Positions 42,041-51,656 of a stretch of 64,000 nucleotides of DNA are shown here, piece after piece. The notes under the pieces are model-generated. The model saw only the letters and a list, made by a program, of their open reading frames with translations, made no database searches and had not been told where the DNA came from. The position numbers and the translations under genes were made by a program. Position 1 is the stretch's first letter. Every line of letters begins with the position of its first letter. This stretch comes from Actinophytocola sp044466355 (GTDB taxonomy: Bacteria > Actinomycetota > Actinomycetes > Mycobacteriales > Pseudonocardiaceae): contig NZ_JBITMQ010000014.1 in the NCBI RefSeq assembly GCF_044466355.1, positions 207,187-271,186 on the forward strand, given 5' to 3'.

Positions 42041-42931
42041 GTGAGGATCGCGGTCACCGGAACCAGCGGTCTGCTCGGCGGCGCACTGGTGCGCAGGCTC
42101 GCGGCAGACGGGCACGACGTGCTCAGGCTGGTGCGCAGGAGACCGGAGGCCCACGACGAGGCGCTGTGGTTCCCCGAGGTCGACACCGACAGCCTGCGTG
42201 GCGTCGAGGCGGTGGTCCACCTCGTGGGCGAGCCGCTGGTGGGCAAGTGGACCGCACACCAACGTGAGGCGATCCGCGAGTCCAGGGTGCACGGAACGCG
42301 TCTGCTGGCGACGGCTCTCGCGGAGATGCGGGACGGCCCGAGGACGCTCCTGTGCGCCTCCGCGACCGGCTTCTACGGCGACCGGGGTGCCGACTCGCTG
42401 ACGGAGGAAAGCCCGGCCGGCGTGGGTTTCCTGCCGTCGGTGTACGCGGCGGCGGAGAAGGCGGCCGCACCCGCGGACGATGCCGGGCTGCGGGTGGTGC
42501 GGCTGCGGGTCGGGGTGCTGCAGTCGCTGGAGGCCGGTGGGCTCGCCATCCTCCTGCCGATGTTCCGCCGGGGCATGGGCATCCGCGCAGGCAGCGGAAC
42601 TCAGTGGGTGAGCTGGATTTCCCTGTCCGACGCGGTGGGCGCGATCGTCCACACGCTCGGTGGCTCGCTGACGGGGCCGGTCAACGTCGTGTCCCCGAAC
42701 CCGGTGACGAACCGCGAGTACGCGGACACGCTGGCGTCGGTGCTGTCGAGGCCGAGGTTCCTGGCGTTGCCGCCGAGCCTGGTGCGGGCGTTCTTCGGCG
42801 CGGGCCTGGCGGACGAGGTGCTGCTGGCGAGCACGCGGGTTCTCCCGAAATGCCTGCTGAGCAGCGGTTTCCAGTTCGAGCACCCGACGCTCCGCGAGGC
42901 TCTGCAAAACCTGTTACTTCGGGTAACATGA
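42041..42931 (+). CDS. TIGR01777 / SDR39U1-type NAD-dependent epimerase
   Basis: 296 residues from GTG 42041. The Rossmann loop GTSGLLGGALVRRL is at the N-terminus. VVHLVGEPLVGKWT and the segment after it (REAIRESRVHGTR) are the family markers, and SATGFYGDRG carries the Tyr of the SDR-type centre. The C-terminus ends with a DUF1731-like part (SGFQFEHPTLREAL). The physiological substrate of this family is not established. It overlaps the next gene by 4 bases. Confidence 0.88.
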   Translation: MRIAVTGTSGLLGGALVRRLAADGHDVLRLVRRRPEAHDEALWFPEVDTDSLRGVEAVVHLVGEPLVGKWTAHQREAIRESRVHGTRLLATALAEMRDGPRTLLCASATGFYGDRGADSLTEESPAGVGFLPSVYAAAEKAAAPADDAGLRVVRLRVGVLQSLEAGGLAILLPMFRRGMGIRAGSGTQWVSWISLSDAVGAIVHTLGGSLTGPVNVVSPNPVTNREYADTLASVLSRPRFLALPPSLVRAFFGAGLADEVLLASTRVLPKCLLSSGFQFEHPTLREALQNLLLRVT

Positions 42932-43254
42932 GGCCCGTGGACGACGAGGACGGCTACCGGGGCGAGGCCACCCTGACCCTGGACGGCGCCGAGCTGACGG
43001 TGACGGTCACGCTCCGCGGCAACTTCGAGCCGGTGGACGGCCGCTACCACTGGTACGGGCGCATCCAGCCGCACGCCGAGGTGACGGAGAAGGCGGCGGG
43101 CCGCAAGCCGACCGCGTCGGTGCGGACACCGTTCGGCACGGCGGAGGGCGTGTTGTCCGATCCGGACACGTGGGGCCGGTACCGCATCAGCGGAACGAGC
43201 AGACCGCCCTTCGAGGTGCCGGTGTCCCTGGCGGACCTGCCCGCGGGCAGCTGA
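42928..43254 (+). CDS. DUF4873 domain protein
   Basis: 108 residues: a small beta-rich domain opening EDGYRGEATLTLDGAELTVT and containing GRYHWYGRI and GRYRISGTSRPPFEVP, as in DUF4873 proteins, which also occur fused to FAD enzymes in actinobacteria. No signal peptide. Translationally coupled to the epimerase; function unknown. Confidence 0.8.
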   Translation: MRPVDDEDGYRGEATLTLDGAELTVTVTLRGNFEPVDGRYHWYGRIQPHAEVTEKAAGRKPTASVRTPFGTAEGVLSDPDTWGRYRISGTSRPPFEVPVSLADLPAGS

Positions 43255-43261
43255 CCCAGAT

Positions 43262-43317
43262 CGGCCGCCGGCCCCCGGTTCCCTTGCCGTAGCGTGGAAA
43301 CCGGGGGCCGGCGGCCG
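43262..43317. terminator. Strong bidirectional hairpin terminator
   Basis: A 19-bp perfect stem (43262-43280 with 43299-43317) with an 18-base loop, between convergent stops at 43254 and 43325. It serves both the tsa operon side and the secreted amidase. Confidence 0.9.
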
Positions 43318-43324
43318 TCTCACG

Positions 43325-45238
43325 TCAGCTGAACGACAACCGCACGTCCACGTCGTCGACGTTCACGAACGCCACGCGGTGTCCGAACTGGATCTGCAGG
43401 TACGTCATCTCCCCGCGCACAACGGTGTGGTTCGTCGGGTCATACGTGACAGCCCGGTAGTACTCCGACGGCGCCACCAGACCCACCGCGTACTTCTGCC
43501 CAGCGGACAGCGTGTACTGCAACGGCGTCACGGCCTGCGGCGGAATCCCCGGCGGGTACGCGGAAGCCTCCGGGTACGCCCGCCCGTAAACGGGAATCGA
43601 CTCGCGCCCCTTCTTCGGCGTGGCAACGAAACCCACCGACCACACGGCATCCGACGACTTCAGCCAGCCCTTCTGCCCCAGGTACCACACCGCGACCCAC
43701 TGCCCGCGCCGCTCGGCGATCGCGAACGTCTGGCCGGTCTCGCCGCGCGACGAGTGGTCCGAGATGTGCATCGTGCCCGGCGAACCGTCCGGTCGGAGCC
43801 CGATGTCCGTCAGCTGCGGGGCGTCGTCACGCGGCTCGGTCCGCAGCACGACCGTGCCGGAACCGTGCGGCTCGCACGGCACCCCGGCCCCGTCGCACCC
43901 GGTGAACGCCGGCTTGTTCGTCGCGTAGTCCGGCCTGATCGTCACCAGCCCGGTCCGGTGCGTGCCCGTCGACCGGAACGGCGCCTCCAGCAGCTCGAAG
44001 TAGTGCGCCCAGTCCCAGTACGGGCCCGGGTCCCAGTGCATCCCGCGCACCGTCGACGGAATCGTGCCCGGCACGTTGTCGTGCCCGAGGATGTGCTGCC
44101 GGTCGAGCGGGATCCCGTACTTCTCGGCCAGGTACCGCACCAGCTTCGACGACGTCCGGTACATCGCCTCGGTGTACCAGGCGCCGTTCGCCGCGAAGCC
44201 CTCGTGCTCCAGGCCGATCGACTTCGCGTTGACGTACCAGTTGCCGGCGTGCCAGGCGACGTCCTTGGCCTTCACGTGCTGCGCGATGTGCCCGTCGGCG
44301 GACCGCAGCGTGTACTGCCAGCTCACGTACGTCGGGTCCTGCACCAGCCGCAGCGTCGTGGCGTAGCTGCCCTCGGTGTCGTGGATGATGATGTACTTGA
44401 TCTTCTGGCTCTCCGGCCGGTTCGCCTTGTCGTGGTTGCCGTAGTCGCCGTCGCCGAACGCCTCGTACGGCGCCGGGATCCACTCGCACCCGAGGTCGGC
44501 AGGGCACTCGGTCTCGCTCGTGTCCGTCGCGCGCAGCCCGAGGTCGGCGAGCTGCGCGGTGTCCAGGTCGACCGGGGTGGCGGGCAGCGACACCCGGTGA
44601 CCGTCGTCGGTCACCCGGGACACGCCCTGCGCGATGGTGGTGAAGACCTCGTTCGCGAACGTCCGCGCCGACGCCGTGTCGGCCGCGCCGCTGTACCTGG
44701 CGACGGCGCCGTACCAGTCGCCGGGCGCGTCGCTGTCGACGCCGAGTGCGCTCTGGTACTCGGCGAGCAGTGCCGCGCCGCCGCGGATGTTCTGCACCGG
44801 GTCGGACCGCAGGACGGCCGCGTCCACGTCGATCAGGTCCGCGGCGACGTCGACGGTCCGCAGTGACGGCGCGGAGAAGTCCTGTTCGCCCGGGCTCGGC
44901 GGGAGCATGGGCCGCGCGGTGTCGCCACGCGGGTCCTCGGTGCCGTCGTCGTGGTGGGTCCCACCGGAGTTCGCCGCGACGACGTCGGTGAGGTGCATGG
45001 GTCCGTAGCCCGCGCTGGTGCTGGGCAGGCCGGCGTTGGTGTCCCAGCGCGACTCGAGGTAGGACACGCCGAGCAGCACGCTTTCCGGCACCCCGAACTC
45101 CTCGGCGGCGGCCGCGTAGGCCCCCTGCCGTGTGGTCGGTGGTGCGGTACCCGGGGATGCCGCCGCGGTCGACATGCCGGCGGCTAGACCGGCCGCGACG
45201 GCGGCGATGAGTAACGTGCGGGACGTCGATCTCGACAT
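43325..45238 (-). CDS. Secreted N-acetylmuramoyl-L-alanine amidase with N-terminal transglycosylase-like domain
   Basis: 637 residues from ATG 45238, chosen for the AGGAGG site 6 bases upstream. Signal peptide 1-28 (LLIAAVAAGLAAGMSTAAAS). Residues 38-205 look like a lytic-transglycosylase fold: LLGVSYLESRWDTNAG with the candidate catalytic E62, then GYGPMHLTD. Residues about 280-415 are an amidase_2/PGRP domain with likely zinc ligands H286 (YIIIHDTEG), H386 (ILGHDNVPGT) and D403 (HWDPGPYWDW). The C-terminal 220 residues are beta-rich and SH3-like, probably wall-binding. It would cut both glycan and peptide links of peptidoglycan if both domains are active. Confidence 0.87.
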   Translation of the reverse strand: MSRSTSRTLLIAAVAAGLAAGMSTAAASPGTAPPTTRQGAYAAAAEEFGVPESVLLGVSYLESRWDTNAGLPSTSAGYGPMHLTDVVAANSGGTHHDDGTEDPRGDTARPMLPPSPGEQDFSAPSLRTVDVAADLIDVDAAVLRSDPVQNIRGGAALLAEYQSALGVDSDAPGDWYGAVARYSGAADTASARTFANEVFTTIAQGVSRVTDDGHRVSLPATPVDLDTAQLADLGLRATDTSETECPADLGCEWIPAPYEAFGDGDYGNHDKANRPESQKIKYIIIHDTEGSYATTLRLVQDPTYVSWQYTLRSADGHIAQHVKAKDVAWHAGNWYVNAKSIGLEHEGFAANGAWYTEAMYRTSSKLVRYLAEKYGIPLDRQHILGHDNVPGTIPSTVRGMHWDPGPYWDWAHYFELLEAPFRSTGTHRTGLVTIRPDYATNKPAFTGCDGAGVPCEPHGSGTVVLRTEPRDDAPQLTDIGLRPDGSPGTMHISDHSSRGETGQTFAIAERRGQWVAVWYLGQKGWLKSSDAVWSVGFVATPKKGRESIPVYGRAYPEASAYPPGIPPQAVTPLQYTLSAGQKYAVGLVAPSEYYRAVTYDPTNHTVVRGEMTYLQIQFGHRVAFVNVDDVDVRLSFS

Positions 45239-45475
45239 GACGACCTCCTGGGCGGACGACTCCGGCAGGCCACAACTCTGGTGCCGCACGCCCTGGCGGT
45301 CAATACTTTACGTCCGAACGGCTCAGTTGGTGATTAGCTCCCGGACCACGCCGGGTACAGCGCGGGGACCTGGTCCTCTCACCGGCGGACGCGCTGCTCA
45401 CCGCGCGGCGGGCGACCGCGGCGAGCCGGTCGGGAGGGGTCGGCTGACGACACCCCCGGGGCCCTCGTTGCACGG
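45239..45475. other. Divergent intergenic region between the amidase and groES
   Basis: The 372-base gap between the amidase start (45238) and groES (45611) contains no convincing gene. Its right part holds the CIRCE site and the groES promoter area (TTGCAC at 45468-45473 is a possible -35). The left part near 45239-45300 must hold the amidase promoter, with AGGAGG next to its start; no hexamers stood out there. Confidence 0.5.
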
Positions 45476-45502
45476 TTAGCAGTCGCGTAGGTAGAGTGCC
45501 AA
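45476..45502 (+). promoter_or_regulatory. CIRCE operator for HrcA upstream of groES-groEL
   Basis: TTAGCAGTC, 9 bases, then GAGTGCCAA, which matches the CIRCE consensus (TTAGCACTC-N9-GAGTGCTAA) with one change in each arm. It lies 108 bases before groES and overlaps the likely promoter. It predicts HrcA repression and heat-shock induction of the chaperonin operon; hrcA itself is outside the window. Confidence 0.9.
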
Positions 45503-45610
45503 CCGTACGGCGCCGACACCGCCCCGGCACCCGCGACGGCGGGGTGGCAGGAGCCGCAAGCAACACTGGTAACTGCCAACGCTTTCGAAAGACCCGTGGA
45601 GGTCATCGCG

Positions 45611-45904
45611 GTGAGCGTGAACATCAAGCCGCTCGAGGACAAGATCGTTGTCCAGGCGAGCGAGGCCGAGGCCACGACTGCCTCGGGCCTCGTCATTCCG
45701 GACACTGCCAAGGAGAAGCCCCAGGAGGGCAAGGTCCTGGCCGTGGGCCCGGGCCGGATCGACGACAACGGCAACCGCGTCCCGCTGGACGTGAACGTCG
45801 GCGACGTCGTCATCTACTCCAAGTACGGCGGCACCGAGGTCAAGTACAACGGCGAGGACTACCTGATCCTCTCCGCCCGCGACGTGCTGGCCGTCGTCAA
45901 CTGA
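45611..45904 (+). CDS. groES: Co-chaperonin GroES
   Basis: 97 residues from GTG 45611, with GGAGGT 7 bases upstream. The mobile loop (EAEATTASGLVIPDTAKEKP), the KVLAVGPGR strand and YSKYGGTEVKYNGEDYLILS are all standard for Cpn10. It is the lid of the GroEL chamber. A hairpin separates it from groEL. Confidence 0.97.
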   Translation: MSVNIKPLEDKIVVQASEAEATTASGLVIPDTAKEKPQEGKVLAVGPGRIDDNGNRVPLDVNVGDVVIYSKYGGTEVKYNGEDYLILSARDVLAVVN

Positions 45905-45919
45905 CGCCTGGCGTTAGTC

Positions 45920-45966
45920 ACACAGCGCCCCGGTGGCCCCGTTCCGGGGGTACCGGGGCGCTGTGT
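45920..45966 (+). terminator. Intercistronic hairpin between groES and groEL
   Basis: 15-bp perfect stem (45920-45934 with 45952-45966) with further pairing inside the loop. Since groEL follows 18 bases later in the same operon, this probably acts as a partial terminator or RNA-processing site that sets the groES to groEL ratio rather than as a full stop. Confidence 0.65.
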
Positions 45967-45984
45967 GTCCGAGAAAGGTAGGAC

Positions 45985-47628
<1,644 letters not shown>

Positions 47629-47640
47629 CCCCGTACACGA

Positions 47641-47688
47641 ACGAACGCCGCGTCCTGGTCGCTTCCCCCGACCGGACGCGGCGTTCGT
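47641..47688 (+). terminator. Hairpin terminator after groEL1
   Basis: 15-bp perfect stem (47641-47655 with 47674-47688) and an 18-base loop, followed by CGTTTCCC. It lies between the convergent groEL1 and whiB genes. Confidence 0.85.
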
Positions 47689-47706
47689 CGTTTCCCGCAG
47701 TCCCTG

Positions 47707-48006
47707 CTAGTTGGCCACGGCCAACGTCCGCTTCTCCAGCTTGATGATGGCTTCCCGCTCACCCTCCGAGAGGCCACCCCAGATCCCGTACGGTTCGTGC
47801 ACCGCGAGCGCGTGGCGCCGGCACATCTCCAGCACGGGGCAGGCCTGGCAGACCGCCTTCGCTCTCGCTTCGCGCCGAGCCCGTGCCGGACCGCGTTCAC
47901 CGTCCGGGTGGAAAAAGAACGCACTGTCCATGCCGCGGCAAGAACCCTCGAGCTGCCAGTCCCACACGTCCGCGTTCGGACCCGGGAGCCTCCGAGTGTC
48001 CGCCAT
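47707..48006 (-). CDS. WhiB family iron-sulfur transcription factor
   Basis: 99 residues with the four WhiB cysteines at C23, C53, C56 and C62 (EGSC ... CQACPVLEMC), the GIWGG turn at about 74-78 and the basic tail EREAIIKLEKR. It binds a 4Fe-4S cluster and partners the principal sigma factor. The gene beside groEL1 in M. tuberculosis is whiB3, so orthology with that redox regulator is likely by position, but sequence alone does not prove the subtype. Confidence 0.93.
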   Translation of the reverse strand: MADTRRLPGPNADVWDWQLEGSCRGMDSAFFFHPDGERGPARARREARAKAVCQACPVLEMCRRHALAVHEPYGIWGGLSEGEREAIIKLEKRTLAVAN

Positions 48007-48228
48007 GGTGACCGCCTCCCTCGCCGGATGTTCGCACTACCGGCTACTCCATTCGGTGCAGCGGAACCAACGCTAGAACCGCGCCAATGCTTGTTCAAGG
48101 CTGATCGACTCATTGGTCAGGCATTTCAGCCGATCGGTTCACCACGTCCACGCAGCGTGTTCGTCGATCCGGTTGCCGGACACCGGTGATCACCCGACGA
48201 TGGGAGGGTGGCGACGAAGGAGGCGTCC

Positions 48229-49206
48229 GTGGGCGATCATGGCCGAGTCCTGGACGCGGTCATCGGTTCGGCGATCCGGCACGACGACGAGGAGACGCTC
48301 CCCGTCGCGGCCGTCGCCCGCAGGCTCGGGGTGGCGCCCGCGACGCTGCGGACCTGGGACCGCCGCTACGGGATCGGGCCGCGCGCCCACACGACGGGCA
48401 GGCACCGCAGGTACACGCAGGCGGACATCGCCAGGTTGGAGCTGATGCAGCAGGCGCTGCTGCGCGGCGCCACCCCGGCGGAGGCCGCCTCGTACGCACT
48501 GCGGTCGTCGGAGGTGGTGCCGCCCGAGGTCGTGGCGCCGAGGGAGGGCGGCCCGTCGCTGCTGCGCGAGTTCGGCACCCGCTCGGCGACGGTACTGGGC
48601 CTGTCCCGCGCCGCGATGGCCATGGACACGGTCGCCATCCAGCAGCTGATCGCGGACAGCATCGACGCGCTCGGCGTGGTCGCGGTGTGGAACGACGTGC
48701 TGCGCCCGGTGCTGTCCGCGCTCGCGAGCAGGTGGGAGCAGTCGGGCGAGTGCGTCGAGGTGGAGCACCTCGTCCACGAGTGCACCCTGACCGCCATGAT
48801 CGGCGCGACGCCGGTGGTGACCGCACCGAGGAACCCGCGCCCGGTGCTGCTGTGCTGCGCACCGGACGAGCGGCACAGCCTTCCCCTGTACGTACTGCGC
48901 GCGGCACTCGCCCGCGAGGGCATCGGCACACAGATGCTGGGTGCGGCGCTGCCCGCGTCGGCGCTGGCGGCGGCGGTCCGGCGAACCGGCCCGGCGGCGG
49001 TCGCGGTGTGGGCGCAGCTGCCGAGGTACGCACAGGCGTCGGTGCTCGACGAGGTGCCGCGAACGAGACAGCGGGTACGGCTGTTCGCCTGCGGCCCGGG
49101 TTGGTACACCACCGACCTGCCCGACCGCGTCGATCGCCTGGAAGACCTCACCGACGCGGTGGAGAGAATCGAGGCGCTGGTCGGAGCGCGGACCGCGATG
49201 CCCTGA
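48229..49206 (+). CDS. CarH/LitR-like MerR regulator with B12-binding domain (putative light sensor)
   Basis: 325 residues from GTG 48229, which has AAGGAGG 5 bases upstream (GTG 48208 is the alternative). The MerR-type HTH spans residues 24-75 (VAAVARRLGVAPATLRTWDRRYG; TGRHRRYTQADIARL). The middle four-helix region has W169 followed after nine residues by E179-H180, exactly the W-x9-EH motif of CarH photoreceptors. The Rossmann-like C-terminal domain has E214-R-H216, with H216 in place to be the lower cobalt ligand, although the usual following Gly is Pro. I infer adenosylcobalamin-dependent, light-reversible repression. No carotenoid genes are adjacent, so targets are elsewhere. Confidence 0.8.
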   Translation: MGDHGRVLDAVIGSAIRHDDEETLPVAAVARRLGVAPATLRTWDRRYGIGPRAHTTGRHRRYTQADIARLELMQQALLRGATPAEAASYALRSSEVVPPEVVAPREGGPSLLREFGTRSATVLGLSRAAMAMDTVAIQQLIADSIDALGVVAVWNDVLRPVLSALASRWEQSGECVEVEHLVHECTLTAMIGATPVVTAPRNPRPVLLCCAPDERHSLPLYVLRAALAREGIGTQMLGAALPASALAAAVRRTGPAAVAVWAQLPRYAQASVLDEVPRTRQRVRLFACGPGWYTTDLPDRVDRLEDLTDAVERIEALVGARTAMP

Positions 49207-49257
49207 AAGACGCCTTCGGGACTCCTGGTGCCCTGAAGCGTCTTTCAGGGCACCAGG
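49201..49257 (+). repeat. Overlapping inverted repeats forming two exclusive hairpins
   Basis: Two perfect 13-bp dyads interlock: 49201-49213 pairs with 49238-49250, and 49224-49236 pairs with 49245-49257. The right arms overlap, so only one hairpin can form at a time. The site covers the last codons and stop of the CarH-like gene. It may be a terminator or a copy of a dispersed intergenic repeat. Confidence 0.7.
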
Positions 49258-49330
49258 ATTGTCGGTGGTCGCCGATACGCTGGCATCCGTGGGGCGGAGG
49301 CCGCCCCACCGCCACACCCGGGGGAGTTCT

Positions 49331-50119
49331 GTGACCACGCTCTACCAGGCCGCGTTCGGCGACCGGCCCGACCTCGCCGTCGCCGCCGAGCCGCCGCGTC
49401 CGCGTGACCGGTGGCTGGCCGCGGTGGTCCTGGGTGCGCAGGGTCGCTACGCCCGGGCGGCCACGCTCCTCCACCCCCTCCTGAACCGCGAGGACGACCT
49501 GGCGGCCCTGGCCGCCGCGACCCTCGCCTCCCACCGCCGGCAGCTGGGCGGCCACGCCGCCGCGCGGACACTCGACGCGCGCGGCCTCGCCACCGCCCGG
49601 TCCGACGAGGCGCGCGCCGACCTCATCCTCGGCCTCGCCGCCGACGCCGTCGGCGCGGGCAACCTCGCGGAGGCGCGGCGGCTCCGCGACCGCGTCCCGC
49701 TGACCACGTGGCGCGCCAGGGTCCGCCACGGTTGGGTCTCGGCGGAGATCGAGTTGAGCTCCGGTGGAGCCGCCCGAGGGCACGCCGAGCGCGCCCTCGC
49801 GGAGGCGGAGGCGGCGAAGGCCGTCCGGCACCGGATCAAGTCGGAGATCGTCCTCGGTGCCGCGCTCGCCGCGTCTGAACCGGTCATGGCACGAAAGCTG
49901 GTCACCCGCGCGCGGGACGACGCTACGGAACTGCACCTGTCGTCGCTGGTCTGGCCCGCGTCACTGGTGCTGGCCGAGGTAGACCCGTCCGAGGCATCCA
50001 GGCACACCCGTAACGCGACGACGGTCTTGCACGGTCTGTTACTGAGAACCGATCCACGTGGGCGCGAGCTCGCAGAACGCTCTCCGTGGGTACCCGATCC
50101 CGCTGGCCCAACCGGGTGA
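49331..50119 (+). CDS. Helical-repeat (TPR-like) protein, Rv3415c position
   Basis: 262 residues from GTG 49331. Almost entirely alpha-helical with Ala/Leu/Arg-rich helix pairs (YARAATLLHPLL; HAAARTLDARGL; AEARRLRDRV; HAERALAEAEAAK) that read as degenerate TPR units. No signal or membrane segment. It lies between the WhiB/CarH-like genes and the sigD group, the same place as Rv3415c in M. tuberculosis. Function unknown; TPR-like folds usually mediate protein contacts. Confidence 0.7.
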   Translation: MTTLYQAAFGDRPDLAVAAEPPRPRDRWLAAVVLGAQGRYARAATLLHPLLNREDDLAALAAATLASHRRQLGGHAAARTLDARGLATARSDEARADLILGLAADAVGAGNLAEARRLRDRVPLTTWRARVRHGWVSAEIELSSGGAARGHAERALAEAEAAKAVRHRIKSEIVLGAALAASEPVMARKLVTRARDDATELHLSSLVWPASLVLAEVDPSEASRHTRNATTVLHGLLLRTDPRGRELAERSPWVPDPAGPTG

Positions 50120-50240
50120 CGAGGGTCGCTCGGACATCTGGGCGAACTGGTCAGCAGATTTACCACCAGATCGTGTCAAGGTTCGCCCCGAAGCGTCCGA
50201 TAGGGAGTAGTACGTCACTCGGCTGCAGGAAGGAGTCCCC

Positions 50241-50837
50241 GTGACGACGGTCTTGATTTGCGACGACCGCCGCGGTGTGCGGGAGGGATTGACCCGTGTC
50301 ATGTCCGCGGTGCCAGGGGTCAGTCGCATCGACTGCGTAGCGCACGGTGACGAGCTGCTCGCCCGCTTCTCCCGTGCGCCGGTCGACGTCGTGCTCGTCG
50401 GCACCCAGCGTGCGGTTCCCACCGGTGTGGAGGCCACCCGCCGCCTGGTCTCGGCGAACCCGACGGCGAACGTCATCGTGTTCGGCGCCCCGGACGATGC
50501 CAGCAGCATCGCGGCCGCCATCGCCGGTGGCGCACGTGGTTACCTGCGGTGGGACGCCTCGCGTCCGGAGCTGGTCGCCGCGCTCGCGCACACGCTGGCG
50601 AGCACCTCGGTGCCCGCGCCCCGACAGCCGTCCGACCCCGGTGTCCAGCTCACCGACCGGGAGCTGCAGGTGCTGCGCGGCATGGCCATGGGCAAGAGCA
50701 ACGGTCAGATCGGGCGGGAGCTGTACCTGTCCGAGGACACGGTGAAGACGCACGCGCGTCGCCTGTTCCGCAAGCTCGGCGTGCGGGACCGGGCGCAGGC
50801 CGTGGCGCACGGCTTCCGCCGGGGGCTCGTCTCCTAG
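50241..50837 (+). CDS. BldM-like atypical LuxR-family response regulator
   Basis: 198 residues. An N-terminal receiver domain keeps the acidic pair D8-D9 but has Gly at residue 54 where the phosphorylated Asp should be (VDVVLVGTQRAVPTG). The C-terminal LuxR HTH (about 133-195) reads LTDRELQVLRGMAMGKSNGQIGRELYLSEDTVKTHARRLFRKLG, very close to Streptomyces BldM, a phosphorylation-independent developmental regulator. A GGAAGGAG site precedes the GTG. It is placed just before the sigD group. Orthology to bldM is likely but not proven here. Confidence 0.85.
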   Translation: MTTVLICDDRRGVREGLTRVMSAVPGVSRIDCVAHGDELLARFSRAPVDVVLVGTQRAVPTGVEATRRLVSANPTANVIVFGAPDDASSIAAAIAGGARGYLRWDASRPELVAALAHTLASTSVPAPRQPSDPGVQLTDRELQVLRGMAMGKSNGQIGRELYLSEDTVKTHARRLFRKLGVRDRAQAVAHGFRRGLVS

Positions 50838-50847
50838 GCTCTGCCGT

Positions 50848-51516
50848 GTGACTTCAGTCGGTGGGTCCGGTACGACCGGACCGGGTGGGACCGGAGTGCG
50901 TGGAGCTGGGTCTGGCGACAGGGATGGGTCGGCCAGGCCCACCACCGCTGATGAGGGGTCAGCGGACGTAGAGATCGACGACGAGTACGAGGGTGAGTAC
51001 GAGTACGTCGTGCGGCCGTGGTGGGCCAGGGCCTCGACGCTCGTCGTGGTCGTCGTCGCCCTGTTCGTGGTGTCCGGCGCCGTGACCGCATGGCTGCGGA
51101 TCTCCGACCTGCAGGAGCGCGTGGACTCCTTCGAGGAGCAGACGCTCGCGGTCGAGACCGCCCGGCAGGACGCCATCCTCCTCGCGGAAGACCTCGCGAC
51201 CTACGACTACCGCGACCTCGGGGGTAATTTCCGCCACGTCGCCGCCCGTGCCACGGACCGGTTCGCCGGCGAGCTCCGCGCGTTGACCGAGGAGCTGGGC
51301 CCCGAGCTGGCGCGGACGCGGGCGATCGCCACCGCCACCGCCCGTTCGGCGGGCGTGGTCCGTGCCGACACCGAGAAAGCCGTGGTCGCGGTGTTCGTCG
51401 ACCAGAGCGTCACCAACACGAAGACGCCTCAGCCGCGTGTCGAGCGCAGCCGCATGGAGCTGACCCTCGTGAGGGACGGCGGTGTGTGGCGGTTAGACCA
51501 GGCGGGGGAACTCTGA
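50848..51516 (+). CDS. Mce-associated-type membrane protein
   Basis: 222 residues from GTG. A disordered Gly/Thr and acidic N-terminus (1-52) is followed by one transmembrane helix (about 60-82, LVVVVVALFVVSGAVTAWL) and an extracytoplasmic domain with DLATYDYRDLGGNFRHVAARATDRFAGEL and a final VERSRMELTLVRDGGVWRL. These are hallmarks of Mce-associated membrane proteins (NTF2-like fold). No mce operon is in the window. It lies between bldM-like and sigD genes. Confidence 0.75.
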   Translation: MTSVGGSGTTGPGGTGVRGAGSGDRDGSARPTTADEGSADVEIDDEYEGEYEYVVRPWWARASTLVVVVVALFVVSGAVTAWLRISDLQERVDSFEEQTLAVETARQDAILLAEDLATYDYRDLGGNFRHVAARATDRFAGELRALTEELGPELARTRAIATATARSAGVVRADTEKAVVAVFVDQSVTNTKTPQPRVERSRMELTLVRDGGVWRLDQAGEL

Positions 51517-51656
51517 CGTGTCGCTCCTGGCCGGAACAGGGTGGATTGTGTTGCGCGGTACGGTGGGTGGCACCTCCGTGAGTGACGGCACAGTCCCCTC
51601 GGGGTGTGACATGGAACTGACCGTACCTGCACGTAACGTTGAGGCTGCTCGCTGCG

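Noticed and set aside
42026..42041. Palindrome CCGTACG/CGTACGG between tsaD and the epimerase
   Set aside because: Only a 2-base loop and 7-bp arms touching the GTG start; too short to call a terminator or operator with confidence.
45300..45566. Possible small minus-strand gene in the amidase-groES gap
   Set aside because: It would cross the CIRCE site and has biased Arg/Pro/Ser composition with no ribosome site.
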